Source: a virus. Taken from it: 24,438 bases of DNA. Positions within the stretch are counted from its first letter, which is position 1, and each line of letters begins with the position of its first letter. Location of the stretch: positions 1 to 24,438 of IMG/VR virus record IMGVR_UViG_3300033149_005434, one strand, 5' to 3'. Below the pieces are notes generated by a model, which made no database searches, was not told the origin of the DNA, and was given only the letters and a program-made list of their open reading frames with translations. The translations under genes and the position numbers were made by a program. Below, one piece after another: positions 7,490 through 13,999 of the stretch.

Positions 7490-9177
7490 TATTTTCCCTC
7501 CGCTGGTGGTGTCATTGCTTTTCCTAATGTAGCTGACATTGTCTCTCCTAATTTCGCTGGACTTTCTTTACCGGGAGCTGTGACACCGGGAGGCACAGCA
7601 GCGGGAATTGCCATTTCCTCTGGAACAATCTTATCAATTGTCTCCTGTGGCACATCAAATTCTTCCAGAAGAATTCTTGCTAATTCCTGTAGTTTTAGAT
7701 TTGCCTGCATACCAAGAATAGCTTGAATTGCTGTTACAAATTGACCTCGCCTAACATCTTTAATTTCCTCTGGGTTAAGCGGAGCTACTTTAGGAATAAA
7801 ATAAAACTTCCCCTCAAGTCTGGATTTAGTTATAGTTAAGTATTCACCCCTTGCATCATCATCATAAAGAAATGGAATAGAAATTGACCCCTTAAAATAC
7901 TGTTGGTCAATAGCTGAAATCCATTCGGCTAATTCCCTCATTCCCAGATTTAAGGACATCATATTGATGAATTGGAAAATAGTATTTCCTGCTGCCTGAA
8001 GCCGAGCAATACCAGTAGCAGTTTCTCTTTGCTCTGGTGCTTTTCCCATCCAATATTCGTATAGACCAAGTCTATTTTGAATTTCTGTCTCTATTTCTTT
8101 AGCTTCCCGATAAACATCTCCTGTAACAAAAGGCCAGCCTCTATCAAAAAATGGTCTCAAAGCATCAAGGTCATCCATTCCTATCAAAGCATTTGGTTTT
8201 ATGGGTAATCCCTCTAAATCTATACCTGTTCCCTTTAGATATTTTAGAGGGGGATTGAGAATTAAATTAACATTATCAAATCTCTGATTTTTAATATGAG
8301 CTAATTCTCTAATATGAGGCTCTATTGCTTGTATTCTTCCTATTCCCCAGAATGACTTTGGTTTAGGCCAATCAATCATAACAATATAGGGGATAGCTTT
8401 CTTCTTTGTGTAAGGATTTTCATCTTCCCTTAATACAACTTTCCTTTCTCCGATAGTAACCACTCGGTCTCTTTCCCAATATTCAAGGATTTCGTAAATA
8501 TCTTCTTTTTCTTTCGTAGTATATCTTTTACCTTCTCCCTCTACTTCTTCAATCCATTTGCCGCCCTTTTCAGCTAAAAGCTCTTTTGTGTTTTTATATG
8601 TAGATTTATTGGAATATTTATAGGGTCTTCCCATTGCTTCAATATATTTTCTATTTCTTAAAGCTCTCTGGATTACCCAGGGAACTTCATAAATTGAATA
8701 TCCATTGGGAGATGGGTAGAAATTCTTATTATCAATTCGCTCTATTTTAGGCTCTTCCTTCTCTCTATCCCAGCAAGGCTTTCTTATGGAAGTACCGTAT
8801 ATTGATTTTGATTGAAGCCATTGAACTATATTTAAGAATGTGAAAGGATTATCCAATCGGAAAGTTAATAATTCCTTTTGAATTTTGGCAGCCTTTTCCC
8901 ATTTTTTAGCTCTTGCACCAACTGAAAAATATGGTCTCTGACCGAAGATAACCGCTACTTCTTTGGCTAAAATATAATCAACTCCAGCCTGTGCCCAAGC
9001 AGGCATAAGAGCAGATAATCCTCTATTTTCTCGGTCTTTTAATTCTGTGGAAGTGCCGTTATAATAATCTTCCCATTTATCAAAGTTAGAATGTAAATCA
9101 TCTTCTTCTTTTTTATTTCTCGCTAATGTAAACTTCTCGTTAATTTCTTTAACTAATCTTTTTTCTTTTTCAGTCAT
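7489..9177 (-). CDS. Portal protein, SU10-like
   Basis: 562 residues, typical portal length. The N-terminal helix-rich part has SNFDKWEDYYNG and WAQAGVDYILAKEVAVIFGQRP. The middle holds FLNIVQWLQSKSIYGTSIRKP (wing), DNKNFYPSPNG and IYEILEYWERDRVV. The stem/clip region is IPYIVMIDWPKPKSFWGIGRIQAIEPHIRELAHIKNQR, then ETATGIARLQAAGNTIFQFI, both characteristic of podovirus-like portals. The final 35 residues are Pro/Ala/Gly-rich and probably disordered. It forms the DNA gate at the capsid vertex and contacts the terminase. It follows the homing-endonuclease/DUF3008 region and starts the classical portal-scaffold-capsid order. Confidence 0.85.
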   Translation of the reverse strand: MTEKEKRLVKEINEKFTLARNKKEEDDLHSNFDKWEDYYNGTSTELKDRENRGLSALMPAWAQAGVDYILAKEVAVIFGQRPYFSVGARAKKWEKAAKIQKELLTFRLDNPFTFLNIVQWLQSKSIYGTSIRKPCWDREKEEPKIERIDNKNFYPSPNGYSIYEVPWVIQRALRNRKYIEAMGRPYKYSNKSTYKNTKELLAEKGGKWIEEVEGEGKRYTTKEKEDIYEILEYWERDRVVTIGERKVVLREDENPYTKKKAIPYIVMIDWPKPKSFWGIGRIQAIEPHIRELAHIKNQRFDNVNLILNPPLKYLKGTGIDLEGLPIKPNALIGMDDLDALRPFFDRGWPFVTGDVYREAKEIETEIQNRLGLYEYWMGKAPEQRETATGIARLQAAGNTIFQFINMMSLNLGMRELAEWISAIDQQYFKGSISIPFLYDDDARGEYLTITKSRLEGKFYFIPKVAPLNPEEIKDVRRGQFVTAIQAILGMQANLKLQELARILLEEFDVPQETIDKIVPEEMAIPAAVPPGVTAPGKESPAKLGETMSATLGKAMTPPAEGK

Positions 9178-9441
9178 TTATTTTCTCTTGCGTCCTTTTT
9201 TTCTTACTCTTTTCACTACTTTACGCTTTCTTCTTTTTGTATTACTTTTTCTTCTTTTTGTATTACTCTTTTTAGCGGGTAATCCCTTCTCTTTTGTCTT
9301 TGCGTAATCTCTTAATTGCTGAATAGTCATAGATTTGGCAATTTTTGCAGCCTCTTTAGAATAAGAAGCTGGTAATTTACCTCTTTTAATAGCCAAAGCT
9401 ATTCCCATAAGTCTATGTTGCTTTTTGCTTTTTGCGGGCAC
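9178..9441 (-). CDS. DUF3008-like basic phage protein, GTG start
   Basis: 87 residues. The N-terminal half (MPAKSKKQHRLMGIALAIKRG, SKEAAKIAKSMTIQQLRDYAKTKEKGLPAK) matches the well-known small phage family starting MPAKS.. with a terminal GLP motif. The C-terminal third is a Lys/Arg tail containing a direct protein repeat, KSNTKRR twice. The start is GTG with AAGGAGG seven bases upstream. Both this site and the GTG lie inside the 3' end of the upstream homing-endonuclease gene, overlapping it by 29 bases in another frame. It abuts the portal start. Nucleic-acid binding is plausible from charge only. Confidence 0.75.
   Translation of the reverse strand: MPAKSKKQHRLMGIALAIKRGKLPASYSKEAAKIAKSMTIQQLRDYAKTKEKGLPAKKSNTKRRKSNTKRRKRKVVKRVRKKGRKRK
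9227..9268 (-). repeat. 21-bp tandem repeat inside the DUF3008-like gene
   Basis: Two adjacent 21-bp copies, identical except for the last base, encode the repeated heptapeptide KSNTKRR in the basic tail. This is a recent in-frame expansion. Confidence 0.8.
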
Positions 9442-9862
9442 TATTAAACCTCCTTAAATTTGATAATGCTTCTTCTCTCATTTCCCAATCAATTTTTCTC
9501 AAGCGTTCTTTTCCTTCTCGTCTATTTCCACCACAATTTAGCATTGTTAAAGTAAAAGCTTCTGCGGCAAATACTTGAGGAATTTTTATCTTTACTTTCA
9601 TTTCAATATCTTTCAGAAATTTTACAAATTCTTCTTTTTTAGAAATTATCCAATGCCAAGTTCGGGAATGAGTAGGTTTATATCGTTTTAATTCTTCTAT
9701 TCTTCCTCCATATTGAATTCTCAATTTTTCTAAAATATCCAAATTAGTATTTGTAATACCAATTTGCATTCCCTTTAAATCCCTTCTTATACTTACGTGT
9801 CCCTCACCATCAAAAAGTCCTGCTGTATAATATAGATTTAAAACCTTGCTTTTAGCTGGCAT
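9413..9862 (-). CDS. LAGLIDADG homing endonuclease
   Basis: 149 residues. YYTAGLFDGEGHVSI (11-25) is a single LAGLIDADG motif with the catalytic acidic residue in DGEG, followed by IGITNTNLDILEKLRIQYGG and WHWIISKKEEFVKFLKDI, the usual alpha-beta-beta pattern. A single motif implies a homodimer cutting a pseudo-palindromic site. Its first six residues, MPAKSK, equal the start of the DUF3008-like gene immediately downstream, although most third codon positions differ. Its end runs 29 bases into that gene in another frame. No intein termini or room for a group I ribozyme are seen, so it looks like a freestanding endonuclease that captured the host gene's 5' end. AAGGAAAAG precedes the ATG. Confidence 0.85.
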   Translation of the reverse strand: MPAKSKVLNLYYTAGLFDGEGHVSIRRDLKGMQIGITNTNLDILEKLRIQYGGRIEELKRYKPTHSRTWHWIISKKEEFVKFLKDIEMKVKIKIPQVFAAEAFTLTMLNCGGNRREGKERLRKIDWEMREEALSNLRRFNSARKKQKAT

Positions 9863-9987
9863 TATCTTTTCCTTCTTAATCCTGTGCCTCGTCTTGGTAA
9901 TGGAGTCCCAGGATGTAGTCTTCTATGCCTTCTCGCTCTTTCAGTATTCGTTCGAGGTCGCCCTAAACGTCGTCTACCTGCACTCAT
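9862..9987 (-). CDS. Arginine-rich small protein, 41 aa
   Basis: 41 residues starting MSAGRRRLGRPRTNTERARR, about one third Arg. It overlaps the upstream basic gene by four bases (ATGA) and the homing-endonuclease ATG by one base (TAATG), so the frame is tied to both. GAAGGAAGAG upstream is the ribosome site. No fold is recognised. The charge suggests binding to nucleic acid or to an acidic partner. Confidence 0.55.
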   Translation of the reverse strand: MSAGRRRLGRPRTNTERARRHRRLHPGTPLPRRGTGLRRKR

Positions 9988-10238
9988 CTCTTCCTTCTCC
10001 TTCTTCCTTTTGCTGCCATCTTTTGGAATTTAGCCTTACCAAATTTTCTTCTTCCGATCCAGCTGGCTAATGCTTTCGGTGACCGTGCCCTTTTTTTCTT
10101 TAATTTAGCAGCTAAACTCTTAAATCTTCCTCCCGCTCCTGCTGGAGTTCTTGCCATAACTTTCTTATGAGCTTCTGCTAAAGCTGTTGCCTGCGATATT
10201 CTTCCCTTTCCTCTCTTTTTTCTTCGCCTCGCAGCCAT
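9984..10238 (-). CDS. Highly basic conserved phage protein
   Basis: The protein starts MAARRRKKRGKGR and is Lys/Arg-rich throughout, with the conserved-looking core RFKSLAAKLKKKRARSPKALASWIGRRKFGKAKFQKMAAKG that recurs in small proteins near phage portals. An ATG two codons earlier (10244) is possible, but GGAGG lies directly against it and six bases from the ATG at 10238, so the latter is preferred. It overlaps the metallopeptidase stop region and the next gene. The function is unknown; DNA binding or head assembly is possible from charge and position. Confidence 0.65.
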   Translation of the reverse strand: MAARRRKKRGKGRISQATALAEAHKKVMARTPAGAGGRFKSLAAKLKKKRARSPKALASWIGRRKFGKAKFQKMAAKGRRRRKR

Positions 10239-10240
10239 TT

Positions 10241-10546
10241 TCATCCTCCAAAATTAAGATGATTATCTTTCAATACTTGATATAGACCATTTGCTAATGG
10301 TTCTATTTGTTCCTCCTTTAAACCATCTCTACAATATTCCCAATTAATACAGTGCAAGATTTCGTGACAAAAAGTATTTTCAATTTCCGATTTTGGTAAT
10401 TTAGCTCCATTTTTATCAATTTCGCTAAGTTTTATCTGTTTTTGAAGTAAATCTGCTTGTCCTGTATTATTCACCTCAGTAAAAACATAGGGGAATAGCA
10501 CTTTATAACTATGTCCCGCTATCTTTACCTTTTTAGGTATTTTCAA
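10241..10546 (-). CDS. Phage HExxH metallopeptidase-like protein, TTG start
   Basis: 101 residues with FCHEILHCINWEY: zinc ligands H61 and H65 and catalytic E62. The C-terminal helix EEQIEPLANGLYQVLKDN probably supplies the third ligand (Glu). This compact arrangement is seen in small phage metallopeptidase-like proteins related to SprT/ImmA-type domains. The start is TTG with AAAGGAG seven bases upstream. It is the first gene after the terminator-rich leader 10565-10892 and heads the portal/capsid operon. It could process a head protein or act on a host factor; the substrate is unknown. Confidence 0.75.
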   Translation of the reverse strand: MKIPKKVKIAGHSYKVLFPYVFTEVNNTGQADLLQKQIKLSEIDKNGAKLPKSEIENTFCHEILHCINWEYCRDGLKEEQIEPLANGLYQVLKDNHLNFGG

Positions 10547-10571
10547 ATTTATCTCCTTTCAAATATTATTG

Positions 10572-10604
10572 CAGAGTAGTATCCCTTCCCTTGTGTTTAC
10601 TCTG
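10572..10604 (-). other. Hairpin in the metallopeptidase leader
   Basis: CAGAGTA and TACTCTG pair perfectly (7 bp) across a 19-base loop that is purine-rich on the minus strand (AAGGGAAGGGA). It lies between terminator T2 and the ribosome site of the metallopeptidase gene and may be part of the same leader control. Confidence 0.4.
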
Positions 10605-10635
10605 TAATTCCCTACCAACCCTCCGAATATTCCAT

Positions 10636-10675
10636 AAAAAAAACCCTAATCCGCCCGTCAGCTGACGAATTAGGG
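10636..10675 (-). terminator. Intrinsic terminator T2 (minus strand)
   Basis: Read on the minus strand, CCCTAATTCGTC pairs with GGCGGATTAGGG (12 bp including two G.U pairs) around an 8-base loop, and is followed at once by eight T residues. The G.U pairs would be A.C mismatches on the other strand, so the minus strand is the functional one. It lies about 90 bases before the metallopeptidase start, so late-gene expression must pass it. Confidence 0.85.
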
Positions 10676-10686
10676 CAATTTAAAGC

Positions 10687-10705
10687 ATTAAGGAGCTACC
10701 TTAAT
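10687..10705 (-). other. Short hairpin between terminators T1 and T2
   Basis: ATTAAGG and CCTTAAT form a perfect 7-bp stem around AGCTA. The stop codon of the proposed 18-residue leader peptide falls in this loop. No T-run follows. Confidence 0.5.
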
Positions 10706-10752
10706 TGCTCATCAAAATATTTCAATAAAAAAAGCCAAAAGAAGACAAACAT
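10696..10752 (-). CDS. Possible leader peptide, 18 aa
   Basis: The frame reads MFVFFWLFLLKYFDEQLR and stops with TAG. AAAAGGAGG lies three bases before the ATG, a short but usable spacing. The ribosome site is in the 5' arm of terminator T1, and the codons run through its 3' arm and T-tract, so translation would disrupt T1. The peptide is strongly hydrophobic and aromatic. Gene status is uncertain: the frame may be chance, but its overlap with the terminator is the classical attenuator layout. Confidence 0.3.
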   Translation of the reverse strand: MFVFFWLFLLKYFDEQLR

Positions 10753-10777
10753 TTGCCTCCTTTTGGCCTATGTTTTT
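10727..10777 (-). terminator. Intrinsic terminator T1 with buried ribosome site
   Basis: On the minus strand the 34 bases 10767-10734 fold into a nearly complete stem. GCCAAAAG pairs with CTTTTGGC, and pairing continues inward through GGCAAA/TTTGTC with two G.U pairs, followed by seven T residues. The stem contains AAAAGGAGG and the loop contains ATG. A T-run also follows on the plus strand (10772-10777), so weak bidirectional termination is possible. The G.U pairs favour the minus strand as the selected one. Confidence 0.85.
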
Positions 10778-10858
10778 TGTTATTTCCTGCTGTGTCGTTG
10801 ACTCTCAAAGGAGGACGCACAGCAGGGAGCTTATTTTTTATAAATGTTAGATTAATTC
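10727..10858 (-). ncRNA. Predicted small RNA or attenuator leader with anti-SD loop
   Basis: From the expected start of the promoter at 10865-10892 to terminator T1 is about 130 nt, a normal small-RNA size. The order is an AU-rich 5' end, hairpin H1 (10786-10826), an A-rich linker, and terminator T1. H1 has a 12-bp stem with one bulged A and a 16-base loop that begins CCTCCTTT. That octamer equals the anti-Shine-Dalgarno tail of 16S rRNA and is perfectly complementary to the AAAGGAGG inside T1. It may act in trans on ribosome sites or in cis as an antiterminator. This is inferred from sequence only. Confidence 0.6.
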
Positions 10859-10864
10859 AAGATT

Positions 10865-10892
10865 ATTATAAACTTTCTCTCACAAGTGTCAA
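10865..10892 (-). promoter_or_regulatory. Consensus promoter reading leftward
   Basis: On the minus strand TTGACA (10892-10887), a 16-base spacer, and TATAAT (10870-10865) match the sigma70/sigmaA consensus in all twelve positions. It is preceded by GGGGG, as is the terminase promoter at 14300. It fires into the hairpin/terminator leader before the portal and capsid operon. Confidence 0.85.
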
Positions 10893-11066
10893 CCCCCCAT
10901 TAGTTCAAACTCACAACTGGAGCGAATACTATTCCCCAAAAGAATGGAATTATTTCTACTTTTATTTTATAGAAATCAACTTTACAAAATGGAGCGGGGA
11001 AAATATGACTCTCTCCAATTTCCCAATAATTATGTGGAATTGGAATATAAAGTAAGTTATCTTTGT
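10893..11066. other. Non-coding stretch upstream of the 10.87-kb promoter
   Basis: No gene with a ribosome site is seen here on either strand. It contains two related segments, AACTGGAGCGAATA and AAATGGAGCGGGGAAAAT, and is otherwise AT-rich. It may hold activator sites for the adjacent promoter, but nothing specific can be named. Confidence 0.4.
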
Positions 11067-11315
11067 TCATTTTATTTCTTTATAGACAATAATCCTATCA
11101 CTTTGTAATCCTTCTAAAATTCTTACTTCTCCGAAAGGGCTACAAAAAGTATGGATTTCTGTTGGGCGAATGCCTAATTGAACTTTATGAGCTTCTATGT
11201 TTAGCTCTTTATAGGCTCGTGGAGAAAGAACAAGCAGGTCTGGTTGAACGCTGTTATTAGATAATTCCTCAAGTAAACTTGTCATTTCACTTATAATACT
11301 TCTTTTTAATTTCAT
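11067..11315 (-). CDS. Hypothetical protein between terminase and head genes, 82 aa
   Basis: 82 residues with AAAGGAGAGAG just before the ATG. An N-terminal helix (RSIISEMTSLLEELSNN) is followed by LLVLSPRAYKELNIEAHKV and strands GEVRILEGLQSDRIIVYKE. The pattern of LSP..Y, then a short alpha/beta end with R.I.V., resembles fragments of capsid-like or major-head-like minor proteins, but it is too short to assign. It is the last gene before the terminator region. Confidence 0.5.
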   Translation of the reverse strand: MKLKRSIISEMTSLLEELSNNSVQPDLLVLSPRAYKELNIEAHKVQLGIRPTEIHTFCSPFGEVRILEGLQSDRIIVYKEIK

Positions 11316-11371
11316 CTCTCTCCTTTCTTAATTTAATTCTACCATTTCTTTTCATTATTTTCCTTCTTTAA

Positions 11372-11638
11372 TTATTCCCAATCTTCGGGACAATATTTTT
11401 TAATAAGTTTTTTTGCGTCTTCAATAATTTCCCTTACTCTTTTCTCTGGTAGATTTTGCAACCAAACAATATCATTATCTACAAAATCTAACTTCCAAGA
11501 AAAAGATATTGTATCGTTTTTTGAGATTGTCAAAATTTCACTTTCTTTAATTTCTCTATCTTCCCTACCCCTCAGAATGCTTCTAACGAGGGTAAGTATC
11601 CCTATTGCTCTTATTTTTTTCTTTAATTCTTTTCTCAT
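11372..11638 (-). CDS. Hypothetical protein, 88 aa
   Basis: 88 residues with AAAGGAGATAATT before the ATG, 17 bases after the terminase stop. The N-terminus is basic (MRKELKKKIRAIG), the middle is beta-like (ILTISKNDTISFSWKLDF, DNDIVWLQ), and the C-terminal helix is VREIIEDAKKLIKKY. It is probably co-transcribed with terminase. No family is recognised. Confidence 0.5.
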   Translation of the reverse strand: MRKELKKKIRAIGILTLVRSILRGREDREIKESEILTISKNDTISFSWKLDFVDNDIVWLQNLPEKRVREIIEDAKKLIKKYCPEDWE

Positions 11639-11655
11639 AATTATCTCCTTTCATT

Positions 11656-13179
11656 TTAATATCCAAAAATCCTATCAACTGGTTTCTCTCTCTTTACTTT
11701 CTTTAAATCTAATCCCCCAGATGGTTTTATAATTTCAAGAAACATAGCAGCTGCATCTATTAAATCATCGCTCATTTTAGCTCTGGGGTAAGATATAATT
11801 TGCTGATAAAGAATTCTCATATTTTTACCCACAGGAATCCACTGCCATTTTCCTCCAACTTTTATTTTTTTCCCCTTTAAGAAAATCTTACCATCTTTGA
11901 AATATGGTTGAAGAGCACCAATTCTATCCTGTTTTTGCTGTCTTCTTCCATAGTGTCGCAGGGGTTCTACTCTAACCTTTGTTCCCCATTCTCTTCCCTT
12001 TCTCTCAAAGTTTTTAGAGAGTTCTCCCCTGTAATAATTCTGTTCAATTCCCACTCTTCTTATTCTCCGCTGGAGATATTCATTAAATATAATTTTTACA
12101 ATTTCATCAGGTTTAAATCTATCAAAATACGGTTCATAGAAATAAATATTTTCTTCTCTATCTACACCTCCGGGAAGAATCGCTGTTTTATCACCAATAG
12201 AGCCTTCGTGTCCTGCGGGGTCAACAGTTAAGTAATTGGTTAATACATCTGGTAGTTCTTCCTCATCTTCATACCACTCAATGTCGTCTTTACTAAACAT
12301 AGTTGTGGAAGGATTTACAGGATTATTCATATATTGGCAACTGAAAAAATAAGGGTCTTTCTCCTGCTCTTTTTTGAGATATTCAAGTGAAAGCATTTGG
12401 GGATAATAAGCTCCTCCATCATCTTTTATAGCGGAGCGAATGAGAATATCCCACTCATCGCCTTCATTCTCAAGAATGTAAGAGACGAGATCATCCTGGT
12501 CCCAGCGCGTGCAGGGCATTATAATTCTGCCAGTCTCTCCGAGCATAGGTTTAAGGTCAAGATAATGTCTGATTGTTTTAGCCAGTGCTTCTGGAGTTTT
12601 TACGGTTTCCCTGTCCACGAGGTCATCTAAAATAGCCAAACGAGGATGATAGGCTACCTTTACGCTATCTACCCCCGCCGTATTTATAGAGGGATTCATT
12701 TCTTTACTTCTTGAAGCAGGAGCTATTGTAAGAGAATAATCTGTCCAGCCCCTCTCCGATTTCCACTCTCCAAAAAGACTCTTAAATGTTTCATTGAGTT
12801 CACAGATTGAGCGAATCTGACCAAGCATCTTAATTGATAGAGTTCTCTCCACCGAATCAATTAAAATAGTCATATCTGGATCGTGGCATAACTCAAAGAG
12901 CGAATAACCTATGGTAATACAGCTTGTCTTTAAGCATTTTCTTGGAACAACAATCAGTTTATTTTTCTTACCAGTTGACCAATCTTGAACAAAATCGCAT
13001 ATTTCTCTATGTGGTTCTTCTTCCATTCCCACTTTGGTTGGATAATTAGCTGAATTGAATCCAAGAATATATTTATCAAAAAAATAGAGAGAGGAGAGAG
13101 CCAAATCTTTTATCTCCTCAGGAGAATATTGCTCTATTTCATCAGGAGAATATTGATTAGTTTGCATAAATTTATCCAA
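11656..13179 (-). CDS. terL: Terminase large subunit
   Basis: 507 residues. The ATPase part has VVPRKCLKTS (77-86), an atypical Walker A with C-L in place of the usual small residues, LAILDDLVDRE (181-191) as Walker B with the catalytic Glu, and CTRWDQDD (223-230) as coupling motif. The nuclease part begins LTVDPAGHEGSIGDKTA (318-333) with metal ligand D320, then GIEQNYYRGEL, and ends with a DDLIDAAAM segment, the expected third acidic site. It drives DNA packaging into the prohead through the portal. TTG at 13179 directly follows the stop of the 59-residue frame; ATG at 13167 is an alternative start. Neither has a strong ribosome site. Confidence 0.9.
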   Translation of the reverse strand: MDKFMQTNQYSPDEIEQYSPEEIKDLALSSLYFFDKYILGFNSANYPTKVGMEEEPHREICDFVQDWSTGKKNKLIVVPRKCLKTSCITIGYSLFELCHDPDMTILIDSVERTLSIKMLGQIRSICELNETFKSLFGEWKSERGWTDYSLTIAPASRSKEMNPSINTAGVDSVKVAYHPRLAILDDLVDRETVKTPEALAKTIRHYLDLKPMLGETGRIIMPCTRWDQDDLVSYILENEGDEWDILIRSAIKDDGGAYYPQMLSLEYLKKEQEKDPYFFSCQYMNNPVNPSTTMFSKDDIEWYEDEEELPDVLTNYLTVDPAGHEGSIGDKTAILPGGVDREENIYFYEPYFDRFKPDEIVKIIFNEYLQRRIRRVGIEQNYYRGELSKNFERKGREWGTKVRVEPLRHYGRRQQKQDRIGALQPYFKDGKIFLKGKKIKVGGKWQWIPVGKNMRILYQQIISYPRAKMSDDLIDAAAMFLEIIKPSGGLDLKKVKREKPVDRIFGY

Positions 13180-13359
13180 TTATTGAGTTAAAAAAAATTG
13201 TTGTATAATATGAGTGAACTTTCTATAGATTTCCGCAATCCCATTTGGGCATCCCCTCCCCCTCGCCATCCTCTCTCTATTTCTACTCCATCGCTTCACT
13301 CGGTCCCTCTTCTCTCTATATTGCATCTTCTTCATCTCTTCATCCCCCTCCCTCTTCAT
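13180..13359 (-). CDS. Possible small basic protein before terL, 59 aa
   Basis: A 59-residue frame (MKREGDEEMKKMQYREKRDR...) is read from the purine-rich strand. GAGGGAGAG precedes the ATG, and the stop TAA directly abuts the TTG start of terL, which would explain terL translation without its own ribosome site. The first 35 residues are almost all charged; the rest (NGIAEIYRKFTHIIQQFFLTQ) is more protein-like. The low-complexity DNA makes a chance frame possible. Confidence 0.4.
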   Translation of the reverse strand: MKREGDEEMKKMQYREKRDRVKRWSRNRERMARGRGCPNGIAEIYRKFTHIIQQFFLTQ

Positions 13360-13556
13360 CTCTCCCTCTTTCCCATCTCATTTTCTCCTTCTAAAAATAG
13401 GGGTGTAGAGGTATAGTAATTCTTTCGTATTTGCTCAATAATCTCTCGTTTTAGACACTTTAAAATAAAAGAGGTAAATAATACATCTATGAAAAAATAT
13501 CGCCTAATTACCCCCTCTATGTAACTCTTTTTCTCTATATTCTCTCCTACTCTCAT
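13356..13556 (-). CDS. Doubtful frame between terS and terL, 66 aa
   Basis: A 66-residue frame starts inside the 3' end of the small terminase gene without a ribosome site and ends with a TGA overlapping the ATG of the next frame. The central part (FFIDVLFTSFILKCLKREIIEQIRK) is hydrophobic then amphipathic and could be a real small protein. It is listed because the 13360-13503 interval holds no other candidate. Confidence 0.25.
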   Translation of the reverse strand: MRVGENIEKKSYIEGVIRRYFFIDVLFTSFILKCLKREIIEQIRKNYYTSTPLFLEGENEMGKRER

Positions 13557-13992
13557 TCTTATCAGCTTCTTTTTCCTCTCTCCTCTGATATTCTTTCTCT
13601 ACTATCTCTCTGGGTATCTCTATTTTGATGATTTTCGTAGTTTTCTCTAATTTATCTTTGAGGAGACCAGCTAATTTAGCGGCTAACTCATAGTATCGGA
13701 GGAGATTAGCAAAGTCTTTAGCATTTATCTTACCAGTATTACGGAGAATATCTAACTTTTGTTGAACAATATCATCTATTTGGGGGAGATTATTAAAAAA
13801 AGTATCAAATTTAGCGTAGTCTATGGGAGTGAATTCTATATCTCCGAGCATTTCCGAGCCTCGATCTAGTGCAGTGCTTTTCTTATATCCTGCCTTTATC
13901 AGTGATTTACTCTTATTTAAAAACGTATCACTCTCAGGGTCCACATATAATCTCTTGGCTATCTCTCTTCTTATATTCTTTTTCTTTCTCAT
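13504..13992 (-). CDS. terS: Terminase small subunit
   Basis: 162 residues. The N-terminal part has FLNKSKSLIKAGYKKSTALDRG, a helix-turn-helix of the type found in small terminases (N..qA.iaAGYs..tA). A central helical region (FDTFFNNLPQIDDIVQQKLDILR, DFANLLRYYELAAKLAGLL) would form the ring. The C-terminal tail is highly charged (EYQRREEKEADKNESRREY). It recognises the packaging site and loads the large subunit. It lies two frames upstream of terL in the same orientation. No strong ribosome site is seen; two near-identical AT-rich repeats lie just upstream. Confidence 0.7.
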   Translation of the reverse strand: MRKKKNIRREIAKRLYVDPESDTFLNKSKSLIKAGYKKSTALDRGSEMLGDIEFTPIDYAKFDTFFNNLPQIDDIVQQKLDILRNTGKINAKDFANLLRYYELAAKLAGLLKDKLEKTTKIIKIEIPREIVEKEYQRREEKEADKNESRREYREKELHRGGN

Positions 13993-13999
13993 ATAATAG

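Noticed and set aside
9413-9862. Intein or group I intron at the homing endonuclease
   Set aside because: No Cys/Ser at the junctions or C-terminal Asn, and nearly all of the insertion is coding, leaving no room for a ribozyme core.
10753-11055. A 100-codon plus-strand frame across the terminator region
   Set aside because: It runs through hairpins T1 and H1, lacks a ribosome site, and its translation is low-complexity and unlike phage proteins.
11508-11534. Promoter-like TTGACA...TACAAT inside the 88-aa gene (minus strand)
   Set aside because: The spacer is only 14 bases and it lies within coding sequence.
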